From NCBI GenBank assembly GCA_947169385.1, contig CAMVPR010000009.1, positions 1 through 64,000 of the forward strand: DNA of 64,000 nt. The letters are read 5' to 3'. Positions 43,841-52,597 of the stretch are shown here, piece after piece. Below the pieces are notes generated by a model that saw nothing but the letters and a program-made list of their open reading frames with translations, was not told where the DNA came from and made no database searches. Both the position numbers and the translations under genes were made by a program. Positions within the stretch are counted from its first letter, which is position 1. The number at the start of each line of letters is the position of its first letter. This DNA comes from an uncultured Lachnospiraceae bacterium. GTDB taxonomy: Bacteria; Bacillota; Clostridia; Lachnospirales; Lachnospiraceae.

Positions 43841-45376
43841 TTATTCACTCCAAAACTTAAGATTACCGTTGTGAAACATCAACGCTTCAGCCAAATCTTC
43901 TTCTAGGATTCTCACATGATCATTCATATCAGCTATGGTTCTTGATACTTTTAGTATTCGATGAAGCGCCCTCGCGCTTAGATTATACTGATCAACCATC
44001 ATCATAAGTAATTCTTCCTCACTTTTACCAAGCGGACAGTATTCATCTATCTGCTTGGCTTCAAGCTGTGAGTTAAAACAGATTCCAATATCTTTATATC
44101 TCTCCTTCTGGATATTGATTGCTTTAATCACTCGTTTCCTGATTGTCTCTGAGGACTCTTCTAATCGATTGCTCCTAAGCTCTTTATAAGATACCGCCTT
44201 GGTCTCGACGCACATATCCATTCTGTCTAACATAGGCTGACTTATTCGTCCTAAGTACTTTCTAATCTGGTTGTCGGTACATCTGCATTTCTTTCTGTCG
44301 GGATAATATCCGCACGGACATGGATTCATTGCGGCCACAAGCATAAAATCTGCGGGAAATGTATAAGAAGCGCTCACTCTTGATATCGTGACCTTTTTGT
44401 CCTCCAACGGTTGACGCATTACCTCTAATGATTCTCTTGAAAATTCCGGAAGCTCATCCAAAAACAACACCGCATTATGAGCAAGACTCATCTCTCCCGG
44501 AAGCGGATTAGAGCCTCCTCCTGTCAGTGCTCTTGATGAAAGCGTGTGATGCGGTGACCTAAAAGGTCTCGTTGTAATAAGTGCCTGTCCTTCCTTTAAC
44601 AAGCCTTTAACACTGTAGATTTTGGTAATCTCAATGCTCTCCTTAAGTGTGAGCGGAGGAAGAATAGACGGAAGACACTTAGCTAACATAGACTTACCTG
44701 CCCCGGGAGGTCCGACCATTAGGATATTATGAAATCCGGCAGCGGCAATCTCTAACGCACGCTTGGTAAATGATTGTCCGGCAACCAAAGCAAAATCAGG
44801 TCCATCTATCATTTGCTCATGGAACAGCTTATTAATATTCTGACTAAAAGGAACGATATCGCTGTCTTCTCCCTTGATAAGCTTGACAACATTAACCAAA
44901 TCAGTTGCACCATAAACCGTCATTCCCGTCACCACTCCGCCTTCATAGATGTTGTCCTGTGGAATCAATGCCTTGGTTATACCTTTTTCATTTGCGCTAG
45001 ACAGCATAGGCAGAATGCCGTTAACAGAGCGCACTTCACCATTAAGGCCCAACTCGCCTATCACTATTGTGTCTTCTAAAAAATCTCCGGGAATTTCTTC
45101 GATAGCGATAAGAATAGCCAATGCTATCGCTAAATCAAATGCTGTTCCGGCTTTGTGGATATTGGCCGGACTTAAATTGACAGTAATCCTCTTAGCAGGC
45201 AAAGAGAATCCTGAGTTCTTCAGAGCTGTTCTAACTCTCTCCCTCGCTTCCTTAACCTCGGAACCAAGGTAGCCCACCATCTCAAACATAGGCAGACCGT
45301 TGCTGACATCAACCTCAACATTAATGTCAACGCCTTCGACACCTAGTACGGTGCCACATAAAATATGACTATACAT
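43841..45376 (-). CDS. comM: YifB/ComM family Mg-chelatase-like AAA+ ATPase
   Basis: A 511-residue AAA+ protein of the YifB/ComM family; ComM is a branch-migration helicase in natural transformation. It has an N-terminal Lon-S16-like domain (about 1-170), Walker A (MVGPPGAGKSMLAKCLPSILP), Walker B (AVLFLDELPEFSR), a Cys-rich insertion (NPCPCGYYPDRKKCRCT), and a C-terminal sensor domain with LSARALHRILKVSRTIAD. Paired with dprA, this is a conserved competence-type pair. Confidence 0.94.
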   Translation of the reverse strand: MYSHILCGTVLGVEGVDINVEVDVSNGLPMFEMVGYLGSEVKEARERVRTALKNSGFSLPAKRITVNLSPANIHKAGTAFDLAIALAILIAIEEIPGDFLEDTIVIGELGLNGEVRSVNGILPMLSSANEKGITKALIPQDNIYEGGVVTGMTVYGATDLVNVVKLIKGEDSDIVPFSQNINKLFHEQMIDGPDFALVAGQSFTKRALEIAAAGFHNILMVGPPGAGKSMLAKCLPSILPPLTLKESIEITKIYSVKGLLKEGQALITTRPFRSPHHTLSSRALTGGGSNPLPGEMSLAHNAVLFLDELPEFSRESLEVMRQPLEDKKVTISRVSASYTFPADFMLVAAMNPCPCGYYPDRKKCRCTDNQIRKYLGRISQPMLDRMDMCVETKAVSYKELRSNRLEESSETIRKRVIKAINIQKERYKDIGICFNSQLEAKQIDEYCPLGKSEEELLMMMVDQYNLSARALHRILKVSRTIADMNDHVRILEEDLAEALMFHNGNLKFWSE

Positions 45377-45428
45377 AATGTACTCCTAACCGCTCTCCGG
45401 GCGCAAAGGATATACATAACATATAGCC

Positions 45429-45457
45429 ATACTAACAAAATACTATACAAATGTCAA
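45429..45457 (-). promoter_or_regulatory. Promoter of the yifB-dprA operon
   Basis: Minus strand: -35 TTGACA (45452-45457), 17-bp spacer, -10 TAGTAT (45429-45434), about 50 bp before the yifB ATG. Confidence 0.65.
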
Positions 45458-45465
45458 AGAGAAAA

Positions 45466-45924
45466 TTAATGATCCTTATTGAGAATCTTCTCAATCTCGT
45501 TCATAAATGTATTAACATCCTTGAATTCACGATAGACAGAGGCAAATCTTACGTAAGCTACCTCTTCTAACTCCATAAGCTGTTCCATTACAATCTCACC
45601 AATAACAGAACTCTTAATCTCCTTGAGTTCCAAGTTAAAGATGCGGTTCTCAATGTCGTCAACACACTGCTCAATCTGACTAACCGAAACAGGTCTCTTA
45701 TGACAAGAGCGAAGAATACCCTTCTCAATCTTAGAACGATCATAGGTCTCTCTGGTGTTGTCCTTCTTGATTACAATAAGAGGGATGGACTCTATCTTCT
45801 CATAGGTAGTAAAACGCTTGCCACACTCCTCGCACTCTCTTCTACGTCTTATCGAGTTATTATCATCAGCAGGCCTTGAATCAATAACCTTGGTATTCTC
45901 ATGGGAACAAAACGGACATTTCAT
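45466..45924 (-). CDS. nrdR: NrdR ribonucleotide reductase repressor
   Basis: A 152-residue repressor of ribonucleotide reductase genes that senses dATP/ATP. It has an N-terminal zinc ribbon (MKCPFCSHENTKVIDSR then CEECGKRFTTYE) and the ATP-cone domain (about 45-140, VIKKDNTRETYDRSKIEKGI). AAAGG precedes the ATG. Two candidate NrdR boxes lie just upstream of its promoter. No ribonucleotide reductase gene is in the window. Confidence 0.97.
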   Translation of the reverse strand: MKCPFCSHENTKVIDSRPADDNNSIRRRRECEECGKRFTTYEKIESIPLIVIKKDNTRETYDRSKIEKGILRSCHKRPVSVSQIEQCVDDIENRIFNLELKEIKSSVIGEIVMEQLMELEEVAYVRFASVYREFKDVNTFMNEIEKILNKDH

Positions 45925-45986
45925 AATTCAATATTCCTTTCACAATAAATATTATATTTATGCCACGATACATAATCACTTTATTC

Positions 45987-46016
45987 ATTATAAGTTGTTT
46001 TATCGCTCTCGGTCAA
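45987..46016 (-). promoter_or_regulatory. nrdR promoter
   Basis: Minus strand: -35 TTGACC (46011-46016), 18-bp spacer, consensus -10 TATAAT (45987-45992). Confidence 0.65.
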
Positions 46017-46023
46017 GTAGAAA

Positions 46024-46070
46024 ATGCTATATTTTGAGATTTTTATATTTTAAAATACAATATTTTGTGG
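46024..46070. promoter_or_regulatory. Two candidate NrdR boxes, 31 bp apart
   Basis: 46024-46039 and 46055-46070 resemble the NrdR box ACACTATATCTTGTGT-like consensus, about 11 and 13 of 16 matches by eye. The starts are 31 bp apart, the three-helical-turn spacing typical of tandem boxes. They lie between the divergent promoters of nrdR and the plus-strand gene at 46145. Strand and target are uncertain. Confidence 0.5.
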
Positions 46071-46073
46071 CAT

Positions 46074-46101
46074 TTGATTTAATCAAAATATATGTTATAC
46101 T
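46074..46101 (+). promoter_or_regulatory. Promoter of the plus-strand gene 46145-47155
   Basis: -35 TTGATT (46074-46079), 16-bp spacer, -10 TATACT (46096-46101), about 40 bp before the ATG and directly after the second candidate NrdR box. Confidence 0.6.
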
Positions 46102-46144
46102 CTATAGATGATAGATTTAAGTACTGATTTGGAGGCAAAAGTCA

Positions 46145-47155
46145 ATGTCTAAGAAACGTAAGAAGAAGAACTCTTCCAAGAAGAGAAACAATAATCCTAA
46201 AACCAACAAACCAAAAGTTGAGAATAAGACAGAAGAATCCAAGGTTGAGGCTGTCAAGAAAGAAGCTGCGAAACAGGATAAAAAGCCTGATAAAGAAGAA
46301 GCTAAATCACCTAAGGTTGATGATAAGACTAAAGAAAGTAAGAACATAACCCCTAACAAGACCAAAGAAGTCGTACCTAATAAGGAATCTACTCCTAATA
46401 ACAAGCCGGTATCCGATGTCAATATAGAACCTAGTGAGTCCAAAAAGCAATCCGGTTTTAAGATGTACATCAACAGTCTCAAGGATGATGCCAAGGTCGA
46501 GAAGGAGAATATGAAGAATATGAATAGCTTTAAGGAGCGTTTCAGTTACTTCATGTTCTATCACAAGTGGCATGTTTTGATTGCATTTATCGTGTTGGTT
46601 GCATTGGTCTACTTTGTCGTAAATGTTGTAATAAGCAAGAAGCCGGTTTATTATTGTGTAGTTGTTAATGACAGTTACAATAACGAGTTTAAAGAAGAGC
46701 TTCAGACCGAGCTCAATGATGTTATCGAGTTCAATCCTTCTAAGGAGAAGGTTGAGATTGGAACTTACTCTACAGATACAAGCCATTACGAACCGGGATA
46801 TTATGGCGGAGACGGTGGAGCGCAAGGTATCTTCTCTCTCATGATGGATAACCTTATTGATACAATGATAGCGGAACCAGACGAGATGGAATGGTTTGCG
46901 ATGGATAATAATTTCTGTAACCTTAAAGAGATTCTTCCGAGTGATCTTTATGAAGCGATAGAGCCTAACATCGTGATGCTTAAGGACTCTACAGGTGAGG
47001 CTAAGCCTTACGCTATCGATATCAGCAATACTGATCTATACAAGAATGGTAAGTCCAACTTGAAGAAACCTTGTATCGGAATATTCTCAACCACAGAGAA
47101 TCTTGATGAATCTATAGAAACAATCAAATACATCTTCGATTACGTTGAACAATAA
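46145..47155 (+). CDS. Membrane-anchored protein with long basic N-terminal tail, unknown
   Basis: A 336-residue protein of unknown function. Residues 1-105 are Lys/Glu/Pro/Asn-rich and probably disordered and cytoplasmic. A short amphipathic region follows, then one membrane helix (about 145-163) and an extracytoplasmic domain of about 170 residues with mixed alpha/beta character (PVYYCVVVND, then NDVIEFNPSKEKVEIGTYS). The layout is a type II single-pass protein. The ATG has GGAGG 9 bp upstream. It is alone on the plus strand, ends in a hairpin shared with the converging operon, and faces nrdR across a shared regulatory region. Confidence 0.85.
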   Translation: MSKKRKKKNSSKKRNNNPKTNKPKVENKTEESKVEAVKKEAAKQDKKPDKEEAKSPKVDDKTKESKNITPNKTKEVVPNKESTPNNKPVSDVNIEPSESKKQSGFKMYINSLKDDAKVEKENMKNMNSFKERFSYFMFYHKWHVLIAFIVLVALVYFVVNVVISKKPVYYCVVVNDSYNNEFKEELQTELNDVIEFNPSKEKVEIGTYSTDTSHYEPGYYGGDGGAQGIFSLMMDNLIDTMIAEPDEMEWFAMDNNFCNLKEILPSDLYEAIEPNIVMLKDSTGEAKPYAIDISNTDLYKNGKSNLKKPCIGIFSTTENLDESIETIKYIFDYVEQ

Positions 47156-47177
47156 AAGGAGGCTTAACGCCTCCTTT
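47155..47177. terminator. Bidirectional hairpin between converging genes
   Basis: A 9-bp stem AAAGGAGGC/GCCTCCTTT (47155-47163 with 47169-47177), with short T runs on both strands. It serves the plus-strand gene ending at 47155 and the minus-strand aminopeptidase gene ending at 47187. Confidence 0.75.
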
Positions 47178-47186
47178 ATATTATGC

Positions 47187-49250
47187 TTATTTAAGTGCTT
47201 CGTTTAAAGCCTCGGTCCCGTTAAGGACAAATCTTCCGTCTCTTATGATATCTATCTTGCTTCCGTCATTTGCACAAGCAGTTATCACCTTAATCTCCTC
47301 ATAAGGAATGGTAATATCCGTATGAATATGAAAATATGCTTTCGACTCGTCTTCATGCCTAAGCATTGAGCATTCATTCTCTCTCGCTATTATCTCCTTG
47401 CCATCAGGGTTATAAACCTTATGGTCTTCCGAGTGAGAATAACAGGTATCTCCAACCGCGAAGTGTGGCCCCGTCTTCTCAACGATAAGAATAGGAAGCT
47501 TACTTATAATGTCATAATCCTTAGCCATCTTGTAAGCGGTTGTGTTGGTTCCGATGGCGAATTCTCCGATAGGAAGCGTCTTATGACTTCTTAATAAGTT
47601 CTCCTCAATAAATGCCTTATTAAGCTTCTCATCTTCATAGTTATCACAAGTGTAGTCACTTATCATACCATCCTTGAATTCAAGCCTGATATTCTTAAAA
47701 TACAAATCATTAAGGTATGCCGATGAAACATTTAAAACGCCCTCGGTACCTGTTAACACAGGTGATGTAAACACTTCACCCAGTGGAATATTGACATCAG
47801 CAACGCAGTTCTCAAAGTTGGTCTCGTGCTCAGGATCCTTCTTGACATGAAGCATTACCTTCATGTCGGTTTCATTGTCGCCTGCACCCTTAACAACCAC
47901 ATAATCAGTCTTGTCTAAGGCGTTGATAATATGACTCTGTATCTCTCTGTACTTGTCATTATCAAGAGTGTTAATCTCTATCGTCTTCTCAAATATCGCC
48001 TCGTAATCGTCACCTATCTCAGCGAGCGGATAAGCAATAATCGTAAAGCTTATCTCATCTTGTTTTAGGTATTGATTAGAAAGAATTGAAGCCTCGCTAG
48101 TAAGCTCCAAGTCAAGCTTCTTCTGCTCTTCACTAAGTGAATATGCATCTTCTGAAACCACAGGATTGAAGTCACTCTCTCCAAACACCTCAATAACTGC
48201 AGGACCTGCATATCGTTTAAATAATTCCTTATTATCATTATATGTACTCTTAAGAATCTCAAGTCTTCTAAGAACATATCTCTTATCAAAATATAACGCT
48301 TTATCAAATCTATGATCGTAATCGTATTGCTTATTAGCCGGAGTACCCTGATAGCCTATCCTTAAAGGAAGCTTCTTATCCTGACACCTTGCTCCTAAAG
48401 GATAAATAACTGCTTTAAGGCCAAGCTCCTCAAACTGCTTGATTGCCTCACGAACCATGAGCTCGAATCCGATATTGTACCTGATATTGACAACATCCTT
48501 ACCTGTTCTGTCAATAAGCATAACCTTGAATCCCTCATCATATCCATGAGTGTAAGTGTACGCCATATCATAAAGCTTCTTAGTGTCAAGACTCTTAAGA
48601 TAATTATGTGTTGCGATCTCATTATCTCCGATATACTCGCCGTAATAATACAAGTACTTATCATCACTTAGATCACTGTTCATTATTACGTCGCGCACAT
48701 ATGATCTCTCTGGGTCAAAAAGCTCTAATAATCTGTCATTTACAAAGATTTCACTGTTATCTAATTCAAAACTGTAAAGGATATCATAAAGCTCACTCGA
48801 AAGGTATTCAGTGTCATTGTCATTTGAAATATAATCTCTTATAAGCGTCTCGACCTGGATAAAAAGTTCGCCGAACAAAACAATCGACTCTATATCTCCC
48901 CTATATGCATAAGGGATAACTGACCTAAGTTCGGTAGCCAAAAAGCACAACTTCTGCCCTACTTCTCTGCCAAATGTCTCAACTGCAAATGTTGGATTAG
49001 TATATGATTTAAGATAGTTCTCTCCTAAAATATCACTATAAACTTCAGCCTGCTTAGCTTTAAAATACTCAATAGAAATATCATCTCTCTTCTCGGCTTC
49101 AAGCTTCTCATATAGTGATATAAGGCTATCCAAAAGCATAGCGTTAACCTTAATATAATCACAGAATTCATTAAAATAAGAGGTATCCCCTACAAGAAGG
49201 GATATCCTCTCTTTAACTAATTCGTATCTCTCAACAAGTAATTCGTCCAT
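47187..49250 (-). CDS. M29-type metal-dependent aminopeptidase with long N-terminal region
   Basis: A 687-residue protein whose C-terminal part (about 300-687) matches the M29 (AmpS/aminopeptidase T) family. Visible likely metal ligands are Glu in NIPLGEVFTSP, Glu in LPIGEFAIGTN, His in KTGPHFAVGDT with a nearby Tyr and His, and the FHIHTD pair near 655. It hydrolyses N-terminal residues of peptides in the cytoplasm. The roughly 220 residues before the family's usual N-terminal subdomain are helical and unrecognised, making it clearly longer than the typical 410 residues. It is the last gene of the run starting at pyrF. Confidence 0.85.
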   Translation of the reverse strand: MDELLVERYELVKERISLLVGDTSYFNEFCDYIKVNAMLLDSLISLYEKLEAEKRDDISIEYFKAKQAEVYSDILGENYLKSYTNPTFAVETFGREVGQKLCFLATELRSVIPYAYRGDIESIVLFGELFIQVETLIRDYISNDNDTEYLSSELYDILYSFELDNSEIFVNDRLLELFDPERSYVRDVIMNSDLSDDKYLYYYGEYIGDNEIATHNYLKSLDTKKLYDMAYTYTHGYDEGFKVMLIDRTGKDVVNIRYNIGFELMVREAIKQFEELGLKAVIYPLGARCQDKKLPLRIGYQGTPANKQYDYDHRFDKALYFDKRYVLRRLEILKSTYNDNKELFKRYAGPAVIEVFGESDFNPVVSEDAYSLSEEQKKLDLELTSEASILSNQYLKQDEISFTIIAYPLAEIGDDYEAIFEKTIEINTLDNDKYREIQSHIINALDKTDYVVVKGAGDNETDMKVMLHVKKDPEHETNFENCVADVNIPLGEVFTSPVLTGTEGVLNVSSAYLNDLYFKNIRLEFKDGMISDYTCDNYEDEKLNKAFIEENLLRSHKTLPIGEFAIGTNTTAYKMAKDYDIISKLPILIVEKTGPHFAVGDTCYSHSEDHKVYNPDGKEIIARENECSMLRHEDESKAYFHIHTDITIPYEEIKVITACANDGSKIDIIRDGRFVLNGTEALNEALK

Positions 49251-49268
49251 TATTAATACCTCATTAGT

Positions 49269-49592
49269 CTATATCATAAATAATCCGGTTAAGAACAACA
49301 AAACAAACAGTACTACGATAATCAGATTAAGTATAAGACCAAGTTTCTTGTAAAACTTCAACGTCTCCTCGTCCCTGAAACTCTTGGTTGCAATTATTAT
49401 TCCGCAAATGCCAAGAATAAGGTCTCCTATACCTAAAATGCCGTAAGTGTAGTCAAGTTCTCCCTTAGTGGCAATAGATTTATATGCGAGAAATATTAAC
49501 AGAGCAACCGCTATCAATCCTATAACCGTCGCAATCTTGCCATCTATCGAGTGTGACTTATCCGAAAAATCAAATATCTTATGACCTGCCAC
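49269..49592 (-). CDS. Three-helix membrane protein (DUF6142-like)
   Basis: A 107-residue protein with three hydrophobic helices (about 20-38, 48-68, 84-105) and a polar N-terminus (GHKIFDFSDKSHSIDGK). It resembles small membrane proteins annotated as DUF6142 in Lachnospiraceae, but I cannot confirm it. It overlaps the VanZ gene by 14 bp. The function is unknown. Confidence 0.7.
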   Translation of the reverse strand: MAGHKIFDFSDKSHSIDGKIATVIGLIAVALLIFLAYKSIATKGELDYTYGILGIGDLILGICGIIIATKSFRDEETLKFYKKLGLILNLIIVVLFVLLFLTGLFMI

Positions 49593-50046
49593 GTCTGCTT
49601 ACTCCTTTATATATTCCATATACTATCTTATAAATAATCCAGCCTATAACACCGCCTAATGTGTTGAGTATAATGTCATCGACATCAAACACACCGACTC
49701 TTGTAAAATACTGTGTCGTCTCTATAATCAGACTAAGCAAAAGCGAAAGTATCACGGTATTATGAAACTTAGCCAACTTCTTACTGAATATAAAAAGAAG
49801 TGCGCCAAACGGAACAAATATAAGTGTATTGCCTATTACGTTAATTACAGCCAGAAATGTAATATCTCTAAACTGGCTCAAATATCTATGTATCTCCTGA
49901 AACGGCACAAGATTATATTGCGGCGAATCATATCTTATCCTTCCGTACCTCTCACTGAAAAACACCAGATAAGATAACACAAAAACATAGACAATAAATA
50001 CAATACGCAAAAACATGTATATGGACTTCTTAACTGATTTCTTCAC
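49579..50046 (-). CDS. VanZ family membrane protein
   Basis: A 155-residue protein with about four membrane helices and VanZ-family elements: NLVPFQEI, then NVIGNTLIFVPFGALL, and FDVDDIILNTLGGVIGW. VanZ-like proteins give low-level teicoplanin resistance in enterococci; most, as probably here, are housekeeping membrane proteins of unclear role. The gene is in the pyr run. Confidence 0.9.
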   Translation of the reverse strand: MKKSVKKSIYMFLRIVFIVYVFVLSYLVFFSERYGRIRYDSPQYNLVPFQEIHRYLSQFRDITFLAVINVIGNTLIFVPFGALLFIFSKKLAKFHNTVILSLLLSLIIETTQYFTRVGVFDVDDIILNTLGGVIGWIIYKIVYGIYKGVSRRGRS

Positions 50047-50070
50047 CTTAAGGCAATCCTCCTATACATA

Positions 50071-50223
50071 CTAAAATGTAATGTTAGATTTGTCTTTAAT
50101 AAGCTTAGCTCCTGCTATTACAGCCCCTACGCCAACAGCGAGTCCAACTACGATATTAATAACTCCAAAAGCTATACTCCATGCACCTACGGTATTCATC
50201 GATTTATATGCTTTCTCGTTCAT
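50071..50223 (-). CDS. 50-residue membrane peptide
   Basis: A 50-residue protein with a single long hydrophobic helix (about 12-40, Gly/Val/Ile-rich) and charged ends. The ATG at 50223 has GGGAGGA; the longer upstream reading covers the end of pyrE and is not kept. It starts 13 bp after pyrE, so it is likely cotranscribed. The function is unknown. Confidence 0.7.
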   Translation of the reverse strand: MNEKAYKSMNTVGAWSIAFGVINIVVGLAVGVGAVIAGAKLIKDKSNITF

Positions 50224-50236
50224 CTTACGTCCTCCC

Positions 50237-50911
50237 TTACTTAACACCGTACTCTTCATAATACGCATCAATTCTGCCTTTAAGTTCATCATCAATTATA
50301 ACCTTTCCGTTAATTGGATTGTTGTAAAGATGCTCAACTACATCCTGCATTGTAACAATAGCAGTAGTCTTGAATCCATACTTCTCTGAAATCTCAACCA
50401 AGGCACTCTTCTCGCCCTGACCTCTCTCCATTCTGTCAACGCTCACACAGAGTCCCATGACACTCACGTCACCCTGAGCCTTGATAATAGGTAAAGTCTC
50501 TTCTATAGATGTACCTGCTGTAGTAACGTCCTCAATAATAACAACTTTGTCGTTGTCTTTAATAGGGCTTCCGAGCAGGATTCCTGTGTCTCCGTGATCC
50601 TTAACTTCCTTACGATTAGAGCAATAGTTGATATCTACATCATACTGCTCAGAAATAGCGATAGTAGTAGCAACACTTAATGGAATACCCTTATATGCCG
50701 GTCCAAAAAGCACATCAAAGTCAGTTCCGAAAGTGTCCTTAATTGCTCTGGCATAGTACTGACCAAGCTTTCTTAACTGTGCTCCGTTCCTATAGAAACC
50801 TGTATTTATAAAGAATGGTGTCTTTCTTCCACTCTTAGTCACGAAGTCTCCAAACTTCAAAACATCGCACTCAATCATAAATTCAATAAATTCCTTCTTG
50901 TACTGTTCCAT
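50237..50911 (-). CDS. pyrE: Orotate phosphoribosyltransferase
   Basis: Joins orotate and PRPP to form OMP in UMP synthesis. The 224-residue protein has the OPRT pattern: GRKTPFFINTGFYRNG, the lysine-rich loop (YCSNRKEVKDHGDTG), and the PRPP-binding motif VVIIEDVTTAGTS. ATG codons at 50914 and 50911 are possible; spacing to GGAGG favours the second. It follows pyrD. Confidence 0.97.
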   Translation of the reverse strand: MEQYKKEFIEFMIECDVLKFGDFVTKSGRKTPFFINTGFYRNGAQLRKLGQYYARAIKDTFGTDFDVLFGPAYKGIPLSVATTIAISEQYDVDINYCSNRKEVKDHGDTGILLGSPIKDNDKVVIIEDVTTAGTSIEETLPIIKAQGDVSVMGLCVSVDRMERGQGEKSALVEISEKYGFKTTAIVTMQDVVEHLYNNPINGKVIIDDELKGRIDAYYEEYGVK

Positions 50912-50923
50912 CATAAACCTCCA

Positions 50924-51826
50924 TTATTCTACGGCACCGATTAAATCATTGATATCATCAACGCCGTTCTTTTTCATATATTCTTCTATACCATCAATAA
51001 TCTCTACTGTAGCATTAGGATTGATAAAGTTAGCTGTTCCAACAGATACCATAGTAGCTCCTGCAAGGATAAGTTCTAAGGCATCATATGCATTCATAAC
51101 TCCGCCCATACCGATGATAGGAATCTTGACTGCGTGGCTTGCCTGGTAAACCATCCTTACCGCAACCGGATGAATTGCAGGACCGCTAAGTCCACCGGTC
51201 TGATTAGCCAGCACGAACTTCCTTCTATCAACATCAATCTTCATTCCGGTAATCGTATTAATTAAGGAAATGCCGTCTGCACCGCCGTCTTCAGCGGCTC
51301 TTGCCATCTCAGCTATATCGGTAACATTTGGCGAAAGCTTCATAATAACAGGCTTGTTAGAGTGTGACTTAACAAGCTTGGTTACATGGTTAAGCTGCTT
51401 AGGATCCGTACCGAATGCTATACCGCCCTCCTTGACATTAGGACATGAGACGTTAATCTCTAGCATGTCTACATCAACATCATTGAGTCTCTCAACAACA
51501 TTGACGTACTCTTCCTCACTGTGTCCGCAGACATTAACAATGATGCCTGTATCGTACTGCTTAAGAAACGGTATATCCCTCTCAACAAACACATCAATAC
51601 CAGGATTCTGAAGGCCTACTGCGTTAAGCATTCCACCGTATGTCTCTGCTATCCTAGGTGTAGGATTGCCCTCCCACGGACGATCGGCAACTCCCTTAGT
51701 AGTGACCGCACCTAATCTGTTAAGATCTACAAATTCTGAATATTCAACTCCCGAACCAAATGTACCTGACGCTACAGTTATTGGATTCTTGAATGTAACA
51801 CCTGCATAATTAACACTTAAATTCAT
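50924..51826 (-). CDS. pyrD: Dihydroorotate dehydrogenase B, catalytic subunit
   Basis: The FMN subunit of class 1B dihydroorotate dehydrogenase, which oxidises dihydroorotate to orotate with NAD+ through PyrK. The 300-residue protein has GTFGSGVEY, INVSCPNVKEGG (with the active-site Cys), and the C-terminal GMGGVMNAYDALELILAGA FMN/phosphate site. It overlaps pyrK by 4 bp, consistent with a heterotetramer. Confidence 0.97.
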   Translation of the reverse strand: MNLSVNYAGVTFKNPITVASGTFGSGVEYSEFVDLNRLGAVTTKGVADRPWEGNPTPRIAETYGGMLNAVGLQNPGIDVFVERDIPFLKQYDTGIIVNVCGHSEEEYVNVVERLNDVDVDMLEINVSCPNVKEGGIAFGTDPKQLNHVTKLVKSHSNKPVIMKLSPNVTDIAEMARAAEDGGADGISLINTITGMKIDVDRRKFVLANQTGGLSGPAIHPVAVRMVYQASHAVKIPIIGMGGVMNAYDALELILAGATMVSVGTANFINPNATVEIIDGIEEYMKKNGVDDINDLIGAVE

Positions 51827-52584
51827 AAATCCACCTCCGAAGCCTCAAATACAGGACCGTCCTTACATACCCTCTTGTTATTGACATGTGAATGCGAGTC
51901 GACATCTGTACTCTTGGTTACACAACCTAAGCACGCACCGATACCGCAAGCCATCCGCTCCTCCAAAGAGAGATAAGTCTTGATATTATGCTCACTTCCG
52001 TATGCTTTAAGTCCTCTAAGCATAGGAGTTGGACCGCATGAGTAAATGATATCTGCACTCAAGTCATATTCATTGATCGCATCGATGACATTACCCTTAA
52101 CGCCGGTCTTGCCGTCTTCGCTTGCAATATAGACCTTGCCGTACTTAGCAAACTCATCTGCTAAGAATATCTCATCCCTATACCCAAGAACAATATTGAT
52201 ATCTCCCTTAAGGCGTTTAGACAGCTCAAGAAGTGGAGGAATACCTATTCCACCGCCGATAAGCATATAAGACTTGTCCTGTTCTAAAGGATAACCGTTG
52301 CCGAGAGGTCCCATAACTCTTACAACCTCTCCTGCCTTGTACGTAGCAAGTTCTTTAGTTCCTCCTCCTACTGCTCTAAACACAATACGAACCTTGTCGT
52401 CAACTATCTCGCAAATGCTGATAGGACGAGGTAAAAGCTTGCTTCCGTCATTGATATAAACATTGATGAATTGTCCCGGCACTGCTGCATTTGCAATATC
52501 AGCAGCCGAGATAAACATAGAATAACAATCCGATGAAATCGGCTCGTTAGATACAATTGTGCCTTCAACTAAAGACTTAGACAT
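51823..52584 (-). CDS. pyrK: Dihydroorotate dehydrogenase B, electron transfer subunit
   Basis: FAD/2Fe-2S subunit that passes electrons from PyrD to NAD+. The 253-residue protein has an N-terminal FAD-binding barrel (RPISICEI, about 55-62), the NAD domain (LIGGGIGIPPLLELSKRL), and the C-terminal four-cysteine cluster (CGIGACLGC ... CKDGPVF). It is placed between pyrF and pyrD. Confidence 0.97.
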   Translation of the reverse strand: MSKSLVEGTIVSNEPISSDCYSMFISAADIANAAVPGQFINVYINDGSKLLPRPISICEIVDDKVRIVFRAVGGGTKELATYKAGEVVRVMGPLGNGYPLEQDKSYMLIGGGIGIPPLLELSKRLKGDINIVLGYRDEIFLADEFAKYGKVYIASEDGKTGVKGNVIDAINEYDLSADIIYSCGPTPMLRGLKAYGSEHNIKTYLSLEERMACGIGACLGCVTKSTDVDSHSHVNNKRVCKDGPVFEASEVDL

Positions 52585-52597
52585 AGAATAAATCTCC

